A DNA stretch of 64,000 nucleotides from Lineus longissimus (GCF_910592395.1 NC_088323.1:5146001-5210000); one strand, 5' to 3'. Numbered from the stretch's first letter, positions 32,946 through 44,667 are shown. The notes: a model not told the origin generated them from the sequence alone. Made by a program: numbers and translations.

Positions 32946-34303
32946 CTAGAAGTCCTCAACAATGTTATATCGAGGTACTTTGGTGGCTCTAACCGCGAAC
33001 AAACCAAAATCGGCCGCCCGCTGGCCCGTGTTGGCATTGTTATCAGTTCCATGCTTGTTGTCTTTTGACCAACGTAGATTCGTCAGATCAGCGGCCTTGA
33101 AGGCGCTTTTGATAATTTTGTTGTTTATGGGAAGTTTATGAAAGTTCATATTTCCAACCTCATAGGAGGTTTTCTCCTGAAGCCCGTCAAGGAAAAAAAG
33201 TCCGCCCGGTTTTAGTAGTGAAACCACGTTTTTTACGGCACTCCTGAATGATGTTTCATCAAGGCACGCTGATTCCAAACACAGGCTGGAGACAATGACG
33301 TCAAATGGTTCGAAGACCAAGGGAGCCAATGGGTTCTCCTGATGGACGTCACATGATACGACATGTTTGGTCGCTTGGCGGATGTGGTCTTGTCGCGCTT
33401 CCCATTCGTCACTGAAAAAAACACACCAAATAAGCGTTGAGATAAACTTGAATAAAATTTTAATGTGCAGAACCAAAATAAAGTTTTTATTATAAACAAA
33501 AATTTGGTGATTTGCACCAGAATGAGATTTTGATGTGAACTAAAATGTGGTTTTGCTTTTAAAAGAACAGCTCAGTTTTTGGATCTGAGCCAAAATGAAA
33601 CTTTTCAATTGAACCTACCGCCTTCCTTCCAACTGACACACATGTTCAAAATATGGTCTCCAATCATGAGCATCCGGGTCATTATTCGCCCATTTTCGAA
33701 CTTCATCAACATTCTGCGGTGCGAAATCTGAGAAAACGATCTCTGAGCATCGACTTCCGGGGGAAATGACAGCATAGATGCTCGGGCCGCATCCGACGTT
33801 GAGAAGTCTGCCTCCCGACGGAATCTGAGCTGTAGCTGCAAGATAAAATGTGTACATTTGAAGTACCACTTATAAATCTTGTTTACCACCGGGGAGAGAA
33901 CAGTGATTGTGGGTCGTACGAATTTTAATGGGGATTGAAATATCAAGAAACCGTCAAGGTCGATTAACTCTGCAGTCACGTGACCTGACGTCTTCACGTC
34001 ATCTGCTCTAATTGGTGATCTGGTGCTTAATTGCCAAGAGGATGTAGCATCCATTGCAGGGCGAAAAACTCCATATACACTGTATATGCACACGTTGAGA
34101 ACGTGATTTACGATCACATGCCGTGACGTCATCACGTTGCCTTCTTTGGGGTGCTCACCTACAAGCTCGTGGACCATTTGTAGCAGCTTGGAAGAAAACG
34201 GTTGGACCTCACTGTGATAGGTGTTCAGGTAGAACTTTGCATCGAAGTGGGTTTTGTAGTCATTTCCATATAGGATACTCTTGGTCACCGGTGTGCTGTC
34301 CAT
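32946..34303 (-). CDS. NNMT/PNMT/TEMT-family N-methyltransferase B
   Basis: Seen: minus-strand exons 34303-34159, 33829-33619 and 33411-32946 (stop TAG), phases 1 and 2, 273 residues. Motif I is LLNVGCGPS, followed by SDFAPQN, ANNDPDAHDW and VCQLEGR. Exon 3 contains CDVHQENPLAP, EPFDVIVSSLCLESACLD and SLLKPGGLFFLDG, and ends in ADFGLFAVRATKV plus a short extra tail. Exon 1 has the same length (145 nt) as in gene A and the proteins are very similar, most strikingly in exon 3. Expected activity: SAM-dependent N-methylation of a small molecule in the cytosol, substrate unknown. It lies upstream of the receptor gene on the same strand. The Asp of motif I is Asn here (LNVG versus LDIG in gene A), which might affect SAM binding. 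Confidence 0.92.
33420..33612. repeat. Degenerate tandem repeat in intron 2 of methyltransferase B
   Basis: Seen: a loosely repeated unit of about 35-40 bp centred on the words ACCAAAATAAAGTTTTTA, CACCAGAATGAGATTTTGA, AACTAAAATGTGGTTTTGC and AGCCAAAATGAAACTTTTC. Old and diverged. It ends directly at the donor side of exon 2. Confidence 0.5.
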
Positions 34304-34462
34304 GTCAGCTTGAGTGAGGTGCAGTGATAACAGAATTTGAATATTTCTCACTGGCGCTCTTTTAATGCTGATTCTCTGCCGCGAGTGGACAAGCTTCTCC
34401 TGAATAAGAAAGTACAAATTACTGTAGAAAGTGCATTCGCGAGATAACAAGAAAAGGCAAGA

Positions 34463-34503
34463 CATTGGGAGATATGAATAAAGACTAGCGAATTGCTTTT
34501 ATC
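34463..34503 (+). repeat. Solo terminal repeat of the TGGGTGATATGAATAAAG MITE family
   Basis: Seen: TTGGGAGATATGAATAAAGA continuing to TTGCTTTTATCTG. It matches the terminal inverted repeat of the MITE at 22804-22927. Only one end is present. It abuts MITE copy 2 at 34507, suggesting that the second element inserted into the first. Confidence 0.6.
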
Positions 34504-34506
34504 TGA

Positions 34507-34743
34507 GGCCACACTTTTTTAATAACTTGGATTACGAAACGTCAGATCCAAAACTTATGTGGGTGGGGCGGGAATAAAAAAATAAAAAACAAATTTTTCT
34601 TTAAACTCAAAACCTATGTGTAGCGGGGGAATTAAAACAAAGAAACGTTTATTTTTTTATAAATTTTAGTCTCTGATTATACAAGGGGAACCCATTTTTT
34701 CACTGCTCTCTATTTTATGGTCGGGGGAGAAAAAAAGTGTGTC
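34507..34743 (+). mobile_element. A/T-rich MITE, copy 2 (GGCCACACTTTTTT family)
   Basis: Seen: it starts GGCCACACTTTTTT and ends AAAAAAAGTGTGTC, an imperfect terminal inverted repeat of about 14 bp. The interior words match copy 1 at 32207 in the same order and orientation (CTTATGTGGGTGGGGC, CTCAAAACCTATGTG, TTTTAGTCTCTGAT). Together the copies bracket methyltransferase B as direct repeats. Confidence 0.78.
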
Positions 34744-35159
34744 AAAAACGGTTGACGGGACTTTTTTTCCCCACTTTAATTGAGTCAGAAGGTCATATTG
34801 CTGCTGACCAAGGCATCAATCCATATACCAGATGGGACATCCATATAGCACTTTAAAAACATTTATGTTAATACATGCGTGGATATCGGTATAATTTGCA
34901 TGTTTTGTACATGTATTTAAGAATCTAAGTATGCAAATTGAACGTGGTAACGATTATAGGAGACATATATGGCAATCCAATGTGTTCGTTGCCCCCGTTT
35001 CTAGTTGTACTGAATTTATTTCTATCAAACTACATGTATTCTTTTCAGTTGAACTGATATCATTTTGAGTTAAACTGAAGTATCACAGTAAAACTCTGCC
35101 CAGGAAAACATTCCAAAGCATCCTAGAAATCCAGAGTCAGTCTGATCCTGCTCCCTCGC
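34744..35159. other. Upstream spacer of methyltransferase B
   Basis: A/T-rich DNA without recognisable genes or repeats, ending at the LINE fragment. Confidence 0.4.
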
Positions 35160-36200
35160 ACACATGTTACTGAGCGCGGTCGACATTGCCGAGTGTTGGC
35201 TTGAGCTTCAGGATGATCCCACGGGGGATCGCGAAAGTACTTCAAATCCTACTGGACAGATGAACCAGAAGACCCGGACAACACAGCTGATGAAACCAGT
35301 GAGCGGGCAGAGACCAATCCGTCCCCGTCCAATGAGAACAACACAGCCATAAAACAAGCCACGGCTCAGGGCAAGGAAGCCTGCATCCTATCTTACACTG
35401 AATGATCAAATCCTGAAGTTCGAAGAACTCCCACGATATCTGGGAATGACTTTTGATCGCGACTGACTAGGAAAACCTACATCGAGCTGTGTAAAACCAA
35501 GGTAGAGGGACGACCTTAGGCTGATGAGAAAATTTTCCGGTACTTAGTGGGAAGCAGACAGTAAGATACTGAAAAAACTATACGTAGGAAACATTAGGCC
35601 AGTACTGGAGTATGGAACGTCGAATTTCGCAAAGCTAAGCAAGGTATAAAACCAAGCAGCGAGTATGGTAACTGGAGCAATGAAATCAACTCCAATCTCC
35701 CAGATGGAACCGCTTGTAGAACTACAGCCCGCTGATGACAGGAAGGAGATAAAGACACTTATCCAGGCAGAGAAGTTCAAATGACTAGAGAACAGTCCTA
35801 TTCAAATACTAATCCAGAAATCAGCAAGGAAGCGACTCAAGAGAGGAAGCTTCGTACATGTAGCGAAAACCCTCGAGAGAAGCCACCCTGACATCATAAA
35901 ATACAGCCAGACAGAATCCTTGCTCACCAAAAGCACCCAGCTGGCGTGGTTCCAGATGCTCTTCCCCGAGATGAGAACAACTTACAGTACCCGAGATCGT
36001 CAGATTCGTCGAAATTCACAGATGGGTCGGAAACAGAAGCTGTAAGAGATAGGGGCGGAGGCCGGTATCCTTGTCAGACTAAATCACCATGATTAAGAAC
36101 TTTCGATACCTACAGGGAAATACTCAAGCAGCTTCCGAGCTGAAGCCGAATCGATTAACAAAGCCGCTGCTGTAACAGAATCGTCCAATGTGCCAATGAT
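35160..36200 (+). mobile_element. Degenerate LINE fragment: reverse transcriptase tail and RNase H
   Basis: Seen: interrupted plus-strand frames read FEELPRYLGMTFDRD, KKLYVGNIRPVLEYG, TGAMKSTPISQMEPLVEL and DDRKEIKTLIQAEKF, the thumb/C-terminal part of a LINE reverse transcriptase. Then come FTDGS and GKYSSSFRAEAESIN, the first aspartate and the AE motif of an RNase H domain. Several stops and frameshifts make it a pseudogene. The opening 35190-35390 reads as an acidic, Asn/Thr-rich peptide of uncertain origin. RNase H suggests an I-superfamily element. This covers the part missing from the LINE at 21.2-23.0 kb, but common ancestry was not tested. Confidence 0.82.
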
Positions 36201-36407
36201 GTCCCGTATTTCATTCATAATTCATACTTGTTCATTAGCTGATTACAAATTCATTGGAAATACAGCTGTGGGTGTTTATAAATGAGAATTTAAACGGAAA
36301 CTTTGTCCAGGGTTCCAAAAAATGCATTGCAAATTTTAATTGAGAGTCTTTTCGCATACCCAGGCCGGTTGCTGCACAACGAAGGAACTAGAGTGTGCAT
36401 GCACACA

Positions 36408-36525
36408 TTCTGTATTCCCTCTGCATTCCCTAATGTACATGTATTTTGATATTGGAGCGTTCAGACTGAGTTCTGTATTCCCTCTGCATTCCCTAACGTA
36501 TTTGGATATTGGAGAGTTCAGACGA
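36408..36525. repeat. 63-bp tandem duplication
   Basis: Seen: TTCTGTATTCCCTCTGCATT begins at 36408 and again at 36471. Each copy continues through CCCTAA, GATATTGGAG and GTTCAGAC. It is near the start of the Ig-like gene and may duplicate promoter-proximal sites. Confidence 0.85.
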
Positions 36526-36572
36526 GAACGTCCTGACATACATGCTTGTTAAAAGAAGTCATGACCCTGGGT

Positions 36573-36578
36573 TATATA
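36573..36578 (+). promoter_or_regulatory. TATA-like box upstream of the Ig-like gene
   Basis: TATATA in GGGTTATATATGACC, 125-130 bases before the ATG at 36703. Candidate only. The transcription start was not determined. Confidence 0.35.
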
Positions 36579-36702
36579 TGACCTACTAGCATCAGACGCT
36601 AGAGAATCGTAATATAATTGGTCAATCATACCGGTATTTTAGTCTGCACTTTGCTTCACTTTAATGTCATACATCTATGGCTACAGTCGAGCCATTTTCA
36701 CC

Positions 36703-39700
36703 ATGGATCTTGCCAAATGTATGGTGCTGGTTATAACCTTAGCTGCCTGGGCTTGGGAAACGGTAGGTAGACCATTCAGCTTGTCTCGTACTCCTTGAGA
36801 CGATGATGCACTCCTTCGGCTGTATTTGACTGCTGTTCTGGTGCGGAGAACGCTCAATGGTCTCCGACGAACTGCCGCGAACGCATTCGCAATTGATTCT
36901 TGTTCCTGAATCTCACACCACGTTGGCTCACCATTTCGAGGAGTCTATAAACAATATCGCAGGGTCCTTCGTCCGTAGCCTATTTCAAAAACAGTGGCAC
37001 GTTTCTTAGCCGCTCAGGCTTTGTACACATGACCCCGATATCTCGCCTCCTACTGCAATTTTTATAGTAACTAGCATATACCCGTGGCGCGGGCTGTTCG
37101 AGGTATAAAAATCGGATTGTGTGGGTGCTGGTATGTTGTGGGTTTGGTGTAAATGGGGTGCTGGTTTGTGAGTAAAATCTCCGGGGGTTATCTATATTTA
37201 CGTCAATGGCGACAGTGGTATATTGATATTGATAGATGATATGTTACTCAGAGTCATAAAATTTCCACTGTTTTTCTGTGTAAAATGTCTCCAGTGTTGT
37301 TGTTGTTGCTAAGAGTAAACTATGATGCGGCCTTACTGGAATCCCCTACTTACTTATACTTCTAACAACAATAACACACAACTACTGCAACTACCAACTG
37401 GAAGACATTTTTTCCTGCACCTTAGAGGCATAGTCGATTAATATTCACACTAATTTATATTCATGACGTCATTCTCAATTTTCATTGGTTCTTCCAGATA
37501 AGGCTCGACGAATGAGCATCGATGATAAGTCTTCCGGCAACAAAAACACGTGCTTAGCGCAATGACAGTTCAGAAACATTTAGTACAGGGTAAACCATAA
37601 TGAATGTAACAAAACGAATGTTTTGGATTGTATATTATGGTCCGTATATCATGGTCCATTGGTCCAGGGCCATGATGAGGGGGGGGGGGGGCACACCCCT
37701 CTTTTCCCAAATCTGCATGGAAAACATGAGGTCTCACTGGAGGAGGGGGGGGGGGCAGTTCTCAGCCCACACTATTATTGCAGGGCTTTGTACAGCCCTT
37801 CGAGTATAATACGCGGGGGGGGGGGGGGGGCTGGTGATGCGAGTGGCGATGTGATGATCAATTCTGTTCTGGATGGACAAATAATTGCAAAACTTGCCCT
37901 TTCAATTAGTTGAACAGGACGTCATCATAGGCTCATGTTGCCAGTAGGCATAATGTGGAAGAGAAGTGATATAAAAAAAGTATGTAGCCTAGGCCTGCCC
38001 TAGGCCTAGCCTAGCTAGTATATAGCCGAAACATGAGATTTTCTCCGCTAGGCCTACATGTAGCCTACCTATCTGGCTGTAACATGCACATGATCATGAC
38101 AATTGTCATAGCCAGCCTCCCAACACTGCATGTATTAAGTAGTCATCATACATACATATGTCACACAGGACCACAGGCATGTACATCATGTACACGGTCT
38201 ATACTACATACCTTTCTGACTTGTATGTTGGCCGAAATGATGGTCTAGTTCTTCGTGCCACACACTGACCTTGCATGCATTGGACCGTATGACCTCCTTC
38301 ATTCGATCTTTAGAATACTCATGAACTTGAATAAGACCATGATATAAAGAAATATCATGATCCCAATAGGCCTGCCACTGAGGCAGAATGACAGGCTCTT
38401 CCGCCATTTTGAACTCCCGCGAAAAATGTGACAGATAAACAGTGCCACGTGTGTATCTATTTTTATAACTATGTCACGTGACTATGCCTCTAAGGTGTAG
38501 GAAAACATGCCCACCGTGATCATGAAAACTGGACTACAAAATGCATGATATTGTCGCAATGACTTTATTCAAAGTACTCAAACATACCTATTAACCTCCC
38601 TTGTGTAAAACTACATCATGTCAGTTGATAATGGATGACAGTAGAGGTAAAACCAGGCTTATTAAGGCGTTCAACGCTAAGTGCAACTCGTCAATTATAA
38701 TAGTAGATAGGTATCACACGACCTGGTGACGGGACAGAGCTTCACATTTCGTACCTGGCGTTCGTCTACGGCGTCGAGCTTGCGAAAACTGCTTCATAGC
38801 CACACTTTTCTCCCTCTCTTTGTAAGGCTCTTGGCCAGGAACGTGACCGGTGTACGGACCCTGTCACACTTCCATCACTGATAGAATACGAGTGCGTGAC
38901 TCTCCCTGGAAATGGGATCCGAGCCTCCCTAAGCTTCTCCTCACAACATCCAATGGAAGCAACCTGGTTCTTACGCAACATCAGTGGCCTTATGGATGTG
39001 ACGGATTTTTTCATCGTCCAGACAGGCAAGTCTCCAAGCAGAAAGACACTATACTGCGCTGTTTCAGCACACTTAAAGCGATTTCAGCACATTCAGCACA
39101 TTCAATGGCGGCCAGGTCAAGCAGTGACAGTATAGGACCGCCTCATCACGTTATCATTGCGTCGGAGTATGAGGCGTGGTGTGTGCACCTTTCTCCAGTC
39201 ACGTCTTGTCGTAAGCGCAGAATATTGTTGTCAGCTTCGGGGCAATTTTTTGCTACCTACGTAGAGTAACTCGTTTTGTTTAGCTCACTGTCTTCTCAAA
39301 TCTCAATACCTTGTAATTTCTGTACGTGAATGAATTTCAGGAGACAGCCACTACAGCGCCACCACCACCAGAATCGGCAACTCAATACGCTTCACGCTCA
39401 CCGGTAACAATCTCGTGCTGGATAAAATCAAGAAAAGAATCCGCTTCAGGCTAATAGTTCATCATCCATGTAACGTCATCTACGTTCAAACAAGGCTCCT
39501 CACCTGGCAATGGATTCACAGCAAAGATTTCACAATGCCCGTTCTGACAGATATACCGAAACCGACTTACACGATATCAGGGAAAGGAGAAAATCTCACC
39601 CTCGTGGCAAATTTGGAAAGCAAGATAACCAACCCAGAGCTGATGCTTTCTTTCTTGTATGGCTTTTCGAAATATGCTAGATTTGATTCTGAAAATGGAA

Positions 39701-40856
39701 TTATACCGATGTCGCCTATTCACCATTTTTTTAAGCATGAACGAGAAAATGTCCATTATCAAAAGCTCTTTGTAGAGAAACTCAAAGATAAGTTTATTTT
39801 TAACAATAATGTCACCTTCACTCCATGGATGGACGAGGACGCTGGCGTGTACTACACGACCATAGCCCTGAATCTTTTGACAGATTCGAAGTTCTGGCTA
39901 GCCAGATTGAAAATAATCATGTTCTCCGATTTGAAGGGCGACTCGACGCCAAAATTCTCGATGAGGGTCTACAACCAACGAGCTGGCGAGTTCGACCCTT
40001 TGCCAATTGAGTCTGATAATTACACCACAATACCTCTGCCTAGGACTTCTCCTTACGGTTTCCCGCCTTCAGTCCAATGTATGGTACACGCAGAAACGCA
40101 CCCAGTAGTAACAGTGACCAGGCACAGGACATCTAACACGATCAGCGAAGCAGTAGAACTGCTCCCGGCCAAAGTCTTCGATTCTGCTACATTTGTCGAA
40201 AGGTCGTACACTTTGCAACAGGTTGCTGATGACAGCATCTACACGTGTACTGCTGATGCGGTAGGGGGAAGACTTGAGAAACGATTCAAGGCGGACTGGT
40301 ACGACCCGGTGAAGATAACCTCACATACGAGAAAAACATACTATCGCATAGATGAGGTAAAGAATAAGGTAAATATGAGAGGAAGATGTAATTATTTGGT
40401 TCTTATTTTTTCCTGAACACTTATATCTTGTACGTATTAACGCTATTGGATATTTTCTAGTTCAATTACAGATTACAAATTTTGTTTATTTGATAACACT
40501 CCGCGAACCATGTGACACTGTCAATGCTTCTTTTCCAGAATCTGGGGTTAAACTGCAAAGCAGAAGGCAACCCAACCCCAGAGATCGCGTGGTACCTAAA
40601 CGCCGCCTACGGAGAACCAGGAGAAGTAATCCACCCCGGCAAACGTGACTTTCTCATCAAGAACATGGCTCACCAGTTAAACCAGTCTGATTCCTACGTG
40701 ATTCACGCGGGGCGTCGGAAGACGGGGGAGGGAAGAAGTTGGCTGACAATTAAGAAGTGGGGCCATCTCATAAACAAGGCCGATGTCAGACGTGAAATAA
40801 CTTGCTATGCTTACAACGACTACAGCTTCGCCACGCGATCGTTCAGTTTTGTTTAG
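36703..40856 (+). CDS. Secreted immunoglobulin-like domain protein
   Basis: Seen: exons 36703-36762 (signal peptide MDLAKCMVLVITLAAWAWET), 38827-39025, 39341-40368 and 40539-40856 (stop TAG), phases 0, 1 and 0, 534 residues. Intron 2 begins GCAAGT rather than GT, the known minor GC-AG class. Phase and protein continuity (VQTG to DSHYSATTT) support it. Ig-like features: YECVTLPGNG with ATWFLRNI; DEDAGVYYTTI; VQCMVHAETHP with DSIYTCTADAVGG; and LNCKAEGNPTPEIAWYLN with EITCYAYNDYS. The last is the clearest I-set pattern. Several N-X-S/T sites are present. There is no transmembrane segment or GPI-like tail, so the product is probably secreted. Exon 3 could alternatively end six codons earlier at a GTAAAG donor in the same phase. 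The binding partner and role (adhesion or immunity) are unknown. Confidence 0.82.
37406..38509. mobile_element. 1.1-kb terminal-inverted-repeat element in intron 1 of the Ig-like gene
   Basis: Seen: CATTTTTTCCTGCACCTTAG followed by AGGCATAGTC at 37406-37435 is mirrored by GACTATGCCTCTAAGGTGTA followed by GGAAAACATG at 38480-38509. The TIR is about 30 bp with few mismatches. The interior has three poly-G runs (37679, 37745 and 37815) and one exon-like minus-strand ORF next to the right end. No transposase was recognised. A target-site duplication was not clear. Either a non-autonomous DNA transposon or a pair of related short elements. Confidence 0.65.
38270..38407 (-). CDS. First-exon-like ORF inside the 1.1-kb TIR element
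   Basis: Seen: reading minus from ATG at 38407 gives 46 codons (MAEEPVILPQWQAYWDH and on to EVIRSNACK), ending exactly at a GTCAGT donor. The ATG context is AAAATGGCGG and the leader is CG-rich. The right TIR begins about 72 bases upstream. Not recognised as a known family. The peptide is acidic/aromatic and looks coding, but no following exon was found. It could be the start of a transposon protein or a captured host first exon. Low-to-moderate confidence that it is translated. Confidence 0.35.
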
Positions 40857-43800
40857 TAACCCGATTGTTCCGAGGTGACAGCAGCAGTTACAGTGAAACT
40901 GTGCGTTCTGCGCATCATAGAATATCTTCGTAGCAATTGGAAACTGTTATTCGTAGCAACGCTTAAGGCGACTATCTATATATAGGAATATTAAACGTAC
41001 ATGTAGGCCACTACCCAACCTTTCATGATTCTCAAACGTTGAAAGTAACACTTTGCGTCGGACATCATTCCAACATTTCCTGACATTCTCGGACTTTTTT
41101 TAAGCTGAAGTATAAACTCCGTGTCGGCCCGACGTTATCTCGATACTCCGACTTGCAGAAATTCAGGTTTATTATGAAGTTCTCTTTGGCGTGTAGAGGT
41201 GATGTTAAACAAACTCACGTCACACAACCCAGCTTTTCCGTGGTGCTTTTCTTAGTCCCGTGTATCAGTGACCACGCCAACATCTTGTCCTCAGGCATCA
41301 CCACCCTGCTGATTCCTCATCGCATAAACACCCCGGGAAGCCGTACACCAGAGGCAAATCTCTAATTGTCTCCTACCGGTCAGCGAAATGAACCATCCTC
41401 GCTGACCAGGGGAACAGAAAACTCTTTAAACGTCCATTAGGCATTTTCCGCCATTTTGGTTCCACGAGTGGTTGACGCGTGGTTTCCATCTAAGACATAG
41501 AACAATTAATTAAAACGCCATTATCTACTCTGCGTGGTCATAATTGATCCTAATTGAGAAAATGGAAATTCTCCTCCACGATTTCGTCACAACGTAAACT
41601 TTATACATCTCTACAGATGTCGAAAAGGAATTATTAATAAAGTGATCTGTGATAATTTGTTTCTGGTGACCCGTGAACACTTTACGGCACTTGTTGTTAA
41701 ATGTGCCGTAGAGCATTATATCTGGCGTTGTGGCGCCATTTTAAACAATGGCCGGGTAGACGTTATGGAAAATGATTCTATTTCGGGTGGTTATAATGCA
41801 TCATAACGGAAATATGATGAAAAGAAATTAGGATTTAATGACTGTTGGTGTTGTGTAACTGATCTTACTTGTGCTAAGATGATGATGATGATGATGATGA
41901 GATGAGATGAAGAACCGCGAGGGTTCTCAAGGAGGATGATGGTGATTGTGAATGGCGCGGATAAATGGCGCGGGGGGGACGTGAAGTCCATTTTAAAAGT
42001 CAAATCAAATATCTATTCCGAATGTAACTTGTGACACAATGCCACGGCTCCTGGTGCCACTTGTTTGGACATTAGCCGTTGCTACGTGGACGCAGAAATT
42101 CTGGCACACTTTACCTCGAGTGGGTGATTTGGGAAACATCCATCATTTCATATTATTGGTGGTAAAACAAACCGAGATTTAAAAACTTTTTGAGTGCAAG
42201 GATCTATAATTTGATTCGACGTTTTTATCAAGAAGAACAAGTTGATTCTTTAACAATGTTATTGTACTTGGGCATAGCATTGTAGCGACCCTGTGAATAA
42301 TATGACGGTGGCATACGAACCCGTCCGACTCAATATTGCTCAACGCGTATGCTGCACCTAATCTCGACCGATTGACATTGGCCGCCTGTTAACCGGCCTC
42401 AAGTAAGTATAAAATTCTGACAAACATGTATGCGTACCAGCTGTAACCTCGTGACAACTGCCAAGTGTGACAAAATCTCTGCAATTAAAAGAAACTGTTT
42501 AGCTACAGAAAGTTTGCCCAAGTGTTGACATGCGGGACCAGCTCTCCAGCGTCCACCGAACCATAGTTCGTCGTTTTTCTATTTTTTGGGCCATTTTCAG
42601 AAGTGCCGTTCGTATCTCGTCGAAGCTGCTCGACACAGTTGGATATTTACGAAAGTTCCCGAGTCAAACTTACTGCACGTGTCGTCTGTTGAAGGGAAAA
42701 TATCATCACGTGATCAAAGCAAACGCGGTGGACACATATGTTCTAAGTACAGAAATTTCTCACATTCGAGTTTTGGTAAGATTTGCCTATGACAACGCGC
42801 GAGAGCGCTGAAAGCGTCAGGACGCCCCGAGAGCCGCCATGTTTGTTTGTTAGACACGTGTTGTCTTTCCCACCAATCCGCAGCCAACTGGCGGTTCACA
42901 TAGTCTGCACCACCCCAAACAAGACCATGACATGCGTACATAGCTCTGGGTAACGTGCATACCATCTTGCTTCTTCTTTTGATGAGATACAACACGAACT
43001 GATATTAATTTCTCAATTGTTTTTAGATTTCTACCTTCTTTCATATTTTTCTTTATGCCTTCTTCATATTTCGATTTACATTGATTTTGACCGTGTAGTG
43101 ATAAATAAGTAATGTGTCCGTGATGAGGTTTTGTAGCAGGAAACCCTGTAGTCTGTGGAGGATTATTGTACATTGTGCTTGGGGTAAATCATTCCTATTT
43201 CTTTGAGATGACATTTCCCGGGGAGGTTCCTCATCGAGGCGTAGTATACGCACTATTTGAAATTGTTTCTCTCATCATGAAGCATTGGCCTGGAATAAAT
43301 GATAAAAATCTAGTTCATTAAAATTTTTGAGATAGTTTTCGTTATTCCTAAAGACGTTCAGAGTTTATTACAAGACACCCAACACTTGAAGAGAGACCTC
43401 CACTCCACGAAGCATTCCTTGCAGTCGGACACGTTGGAATATCTGCAAAAGATGTATGATGCTATTGCCGATTATCATTCAGAATACTTTATGGCGTCGG
43501 ATCATACGAATTTTGTTTTATTTTCGAGCATCGTATAGTTGCGCCATTTCTGTTTCGTTTTTGGTAGAACAAAGTGATATACGAAAACAGAAAGCGCTGG
43601 GAATTTCGTCGTCTGCTTTCGTTTTTGGTAAACAACCCAAGCAAGCGTCTAAAGAATGTTCTTCTCAAGTGCTGGTCCGTGAATGAGTCACCCGTGCCTT
43701 CCGCGCCTGTTTTCTCCTTCCGCCGGAACAGGAAGTCCATCTTCCGACCACCAGCGGAGCGCGTGGCGCTGTGGGTAAAATTTCAACGGGAGACATTGTG

Positions 43801-44667
43801 CAGTTACGTACAAGTTTAAGTTTACCGGCGACTTATTTTTTCAACAATGGGCAGAAATGATGAAAGTGATATCTAGACGGCACGGAAACTTTAAAAAACG
43901 TTCACTCTTTTTGTTTGAGAGTGTGGTTTGGGGGTCTTTGTTTAGGACCGCGCGTTTCTAACATCTTAACACGACTATCAATAACTAGCGGAAAGCAAGC
44001 AGAAATGTATTTCGCGATGCATTATTTATCAAGCGCCTGTTATGTGTTTGGTTGGCGGTGGTGGAAGCACTGCGCACGTGTCCTATAGTAAACAACCAGT
44101 AAGAAATCAAAGCATCTCGTGTCCTCTTGTCCTGAATAATTTAAAACCTTAAATTAGCGCCACAGTAGCTCGAGGTTTATCAATCATATTTGGCTCTGGG
44201 GTCATCCGTTTTTTCAAAATGTTCACATGAGTACACGTACATAAACAACAACTTTTTGAGTTTTGCTTCATGAAAAGTTTAAAGGAAAGCAGCGAATGGG
44301 TGAAAAAGACTTGAATTGAACGATATTCACTACGGTGCATGACCTGTTTGTGGCTTTCATTTGGCCACACAACTGAAGACAGGAGCCATGACACGCGCTG
44401 ATGGATTGTTGGAGGGAGAATGGCCAGTGAGTTTTCCAGAGCCTCCACCTCTCTGATTTCTACAGAACAACAACAACAACAACATTTCATTTATGACAAG
44501 TAAGCTTACAACATATTCAAATGGTGAATTTAATTTTAAGTAAGTAAAACTAATCTAATTTGTGAGAGTACAAAAGACTTGGAGCTATATTTGTTTTTTG
44601 ACCAATTTAACGTATCCTCTTTTCATTAAGATTAAATGACACTTTTAGTACCCTATCTATAATTTAC
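40857..44667. other. Gene-poor region with ambiguous short ORFs
   Basis: No gene recognised. Contains a (GAT)n microsatellite at 41878-41910 and an (ACA)n run at about 44465-44485. 42600-42773 is flanked by a CATTTTCAG acceptor and a GTAAGA donor, but two frames are open and neither is recognisable. 43566-43819 has an open plus frame (NKVIYENRKRWEFRRL and on) after a TTTTTGGTAG-like acceptor, but other frames on both strands are also open. I do not call these genes. Confidence 0.4.
41878..41910. repeat. (GAT)n microsatellite
   Basis: Seen: about nine GAT units followed by imperfect GAGAT units, in intergenic DNA after the Ig-like gene. Confidence 0.9.

Larger units (their letters stand above)
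36201..36702. other. Upstream region of the Ig-like gene
   Basis: Contains a 63-bp tandem duplication (36408-36525) and a TATA-like box at 36573. No other gene seen. Confidence 0.5.
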
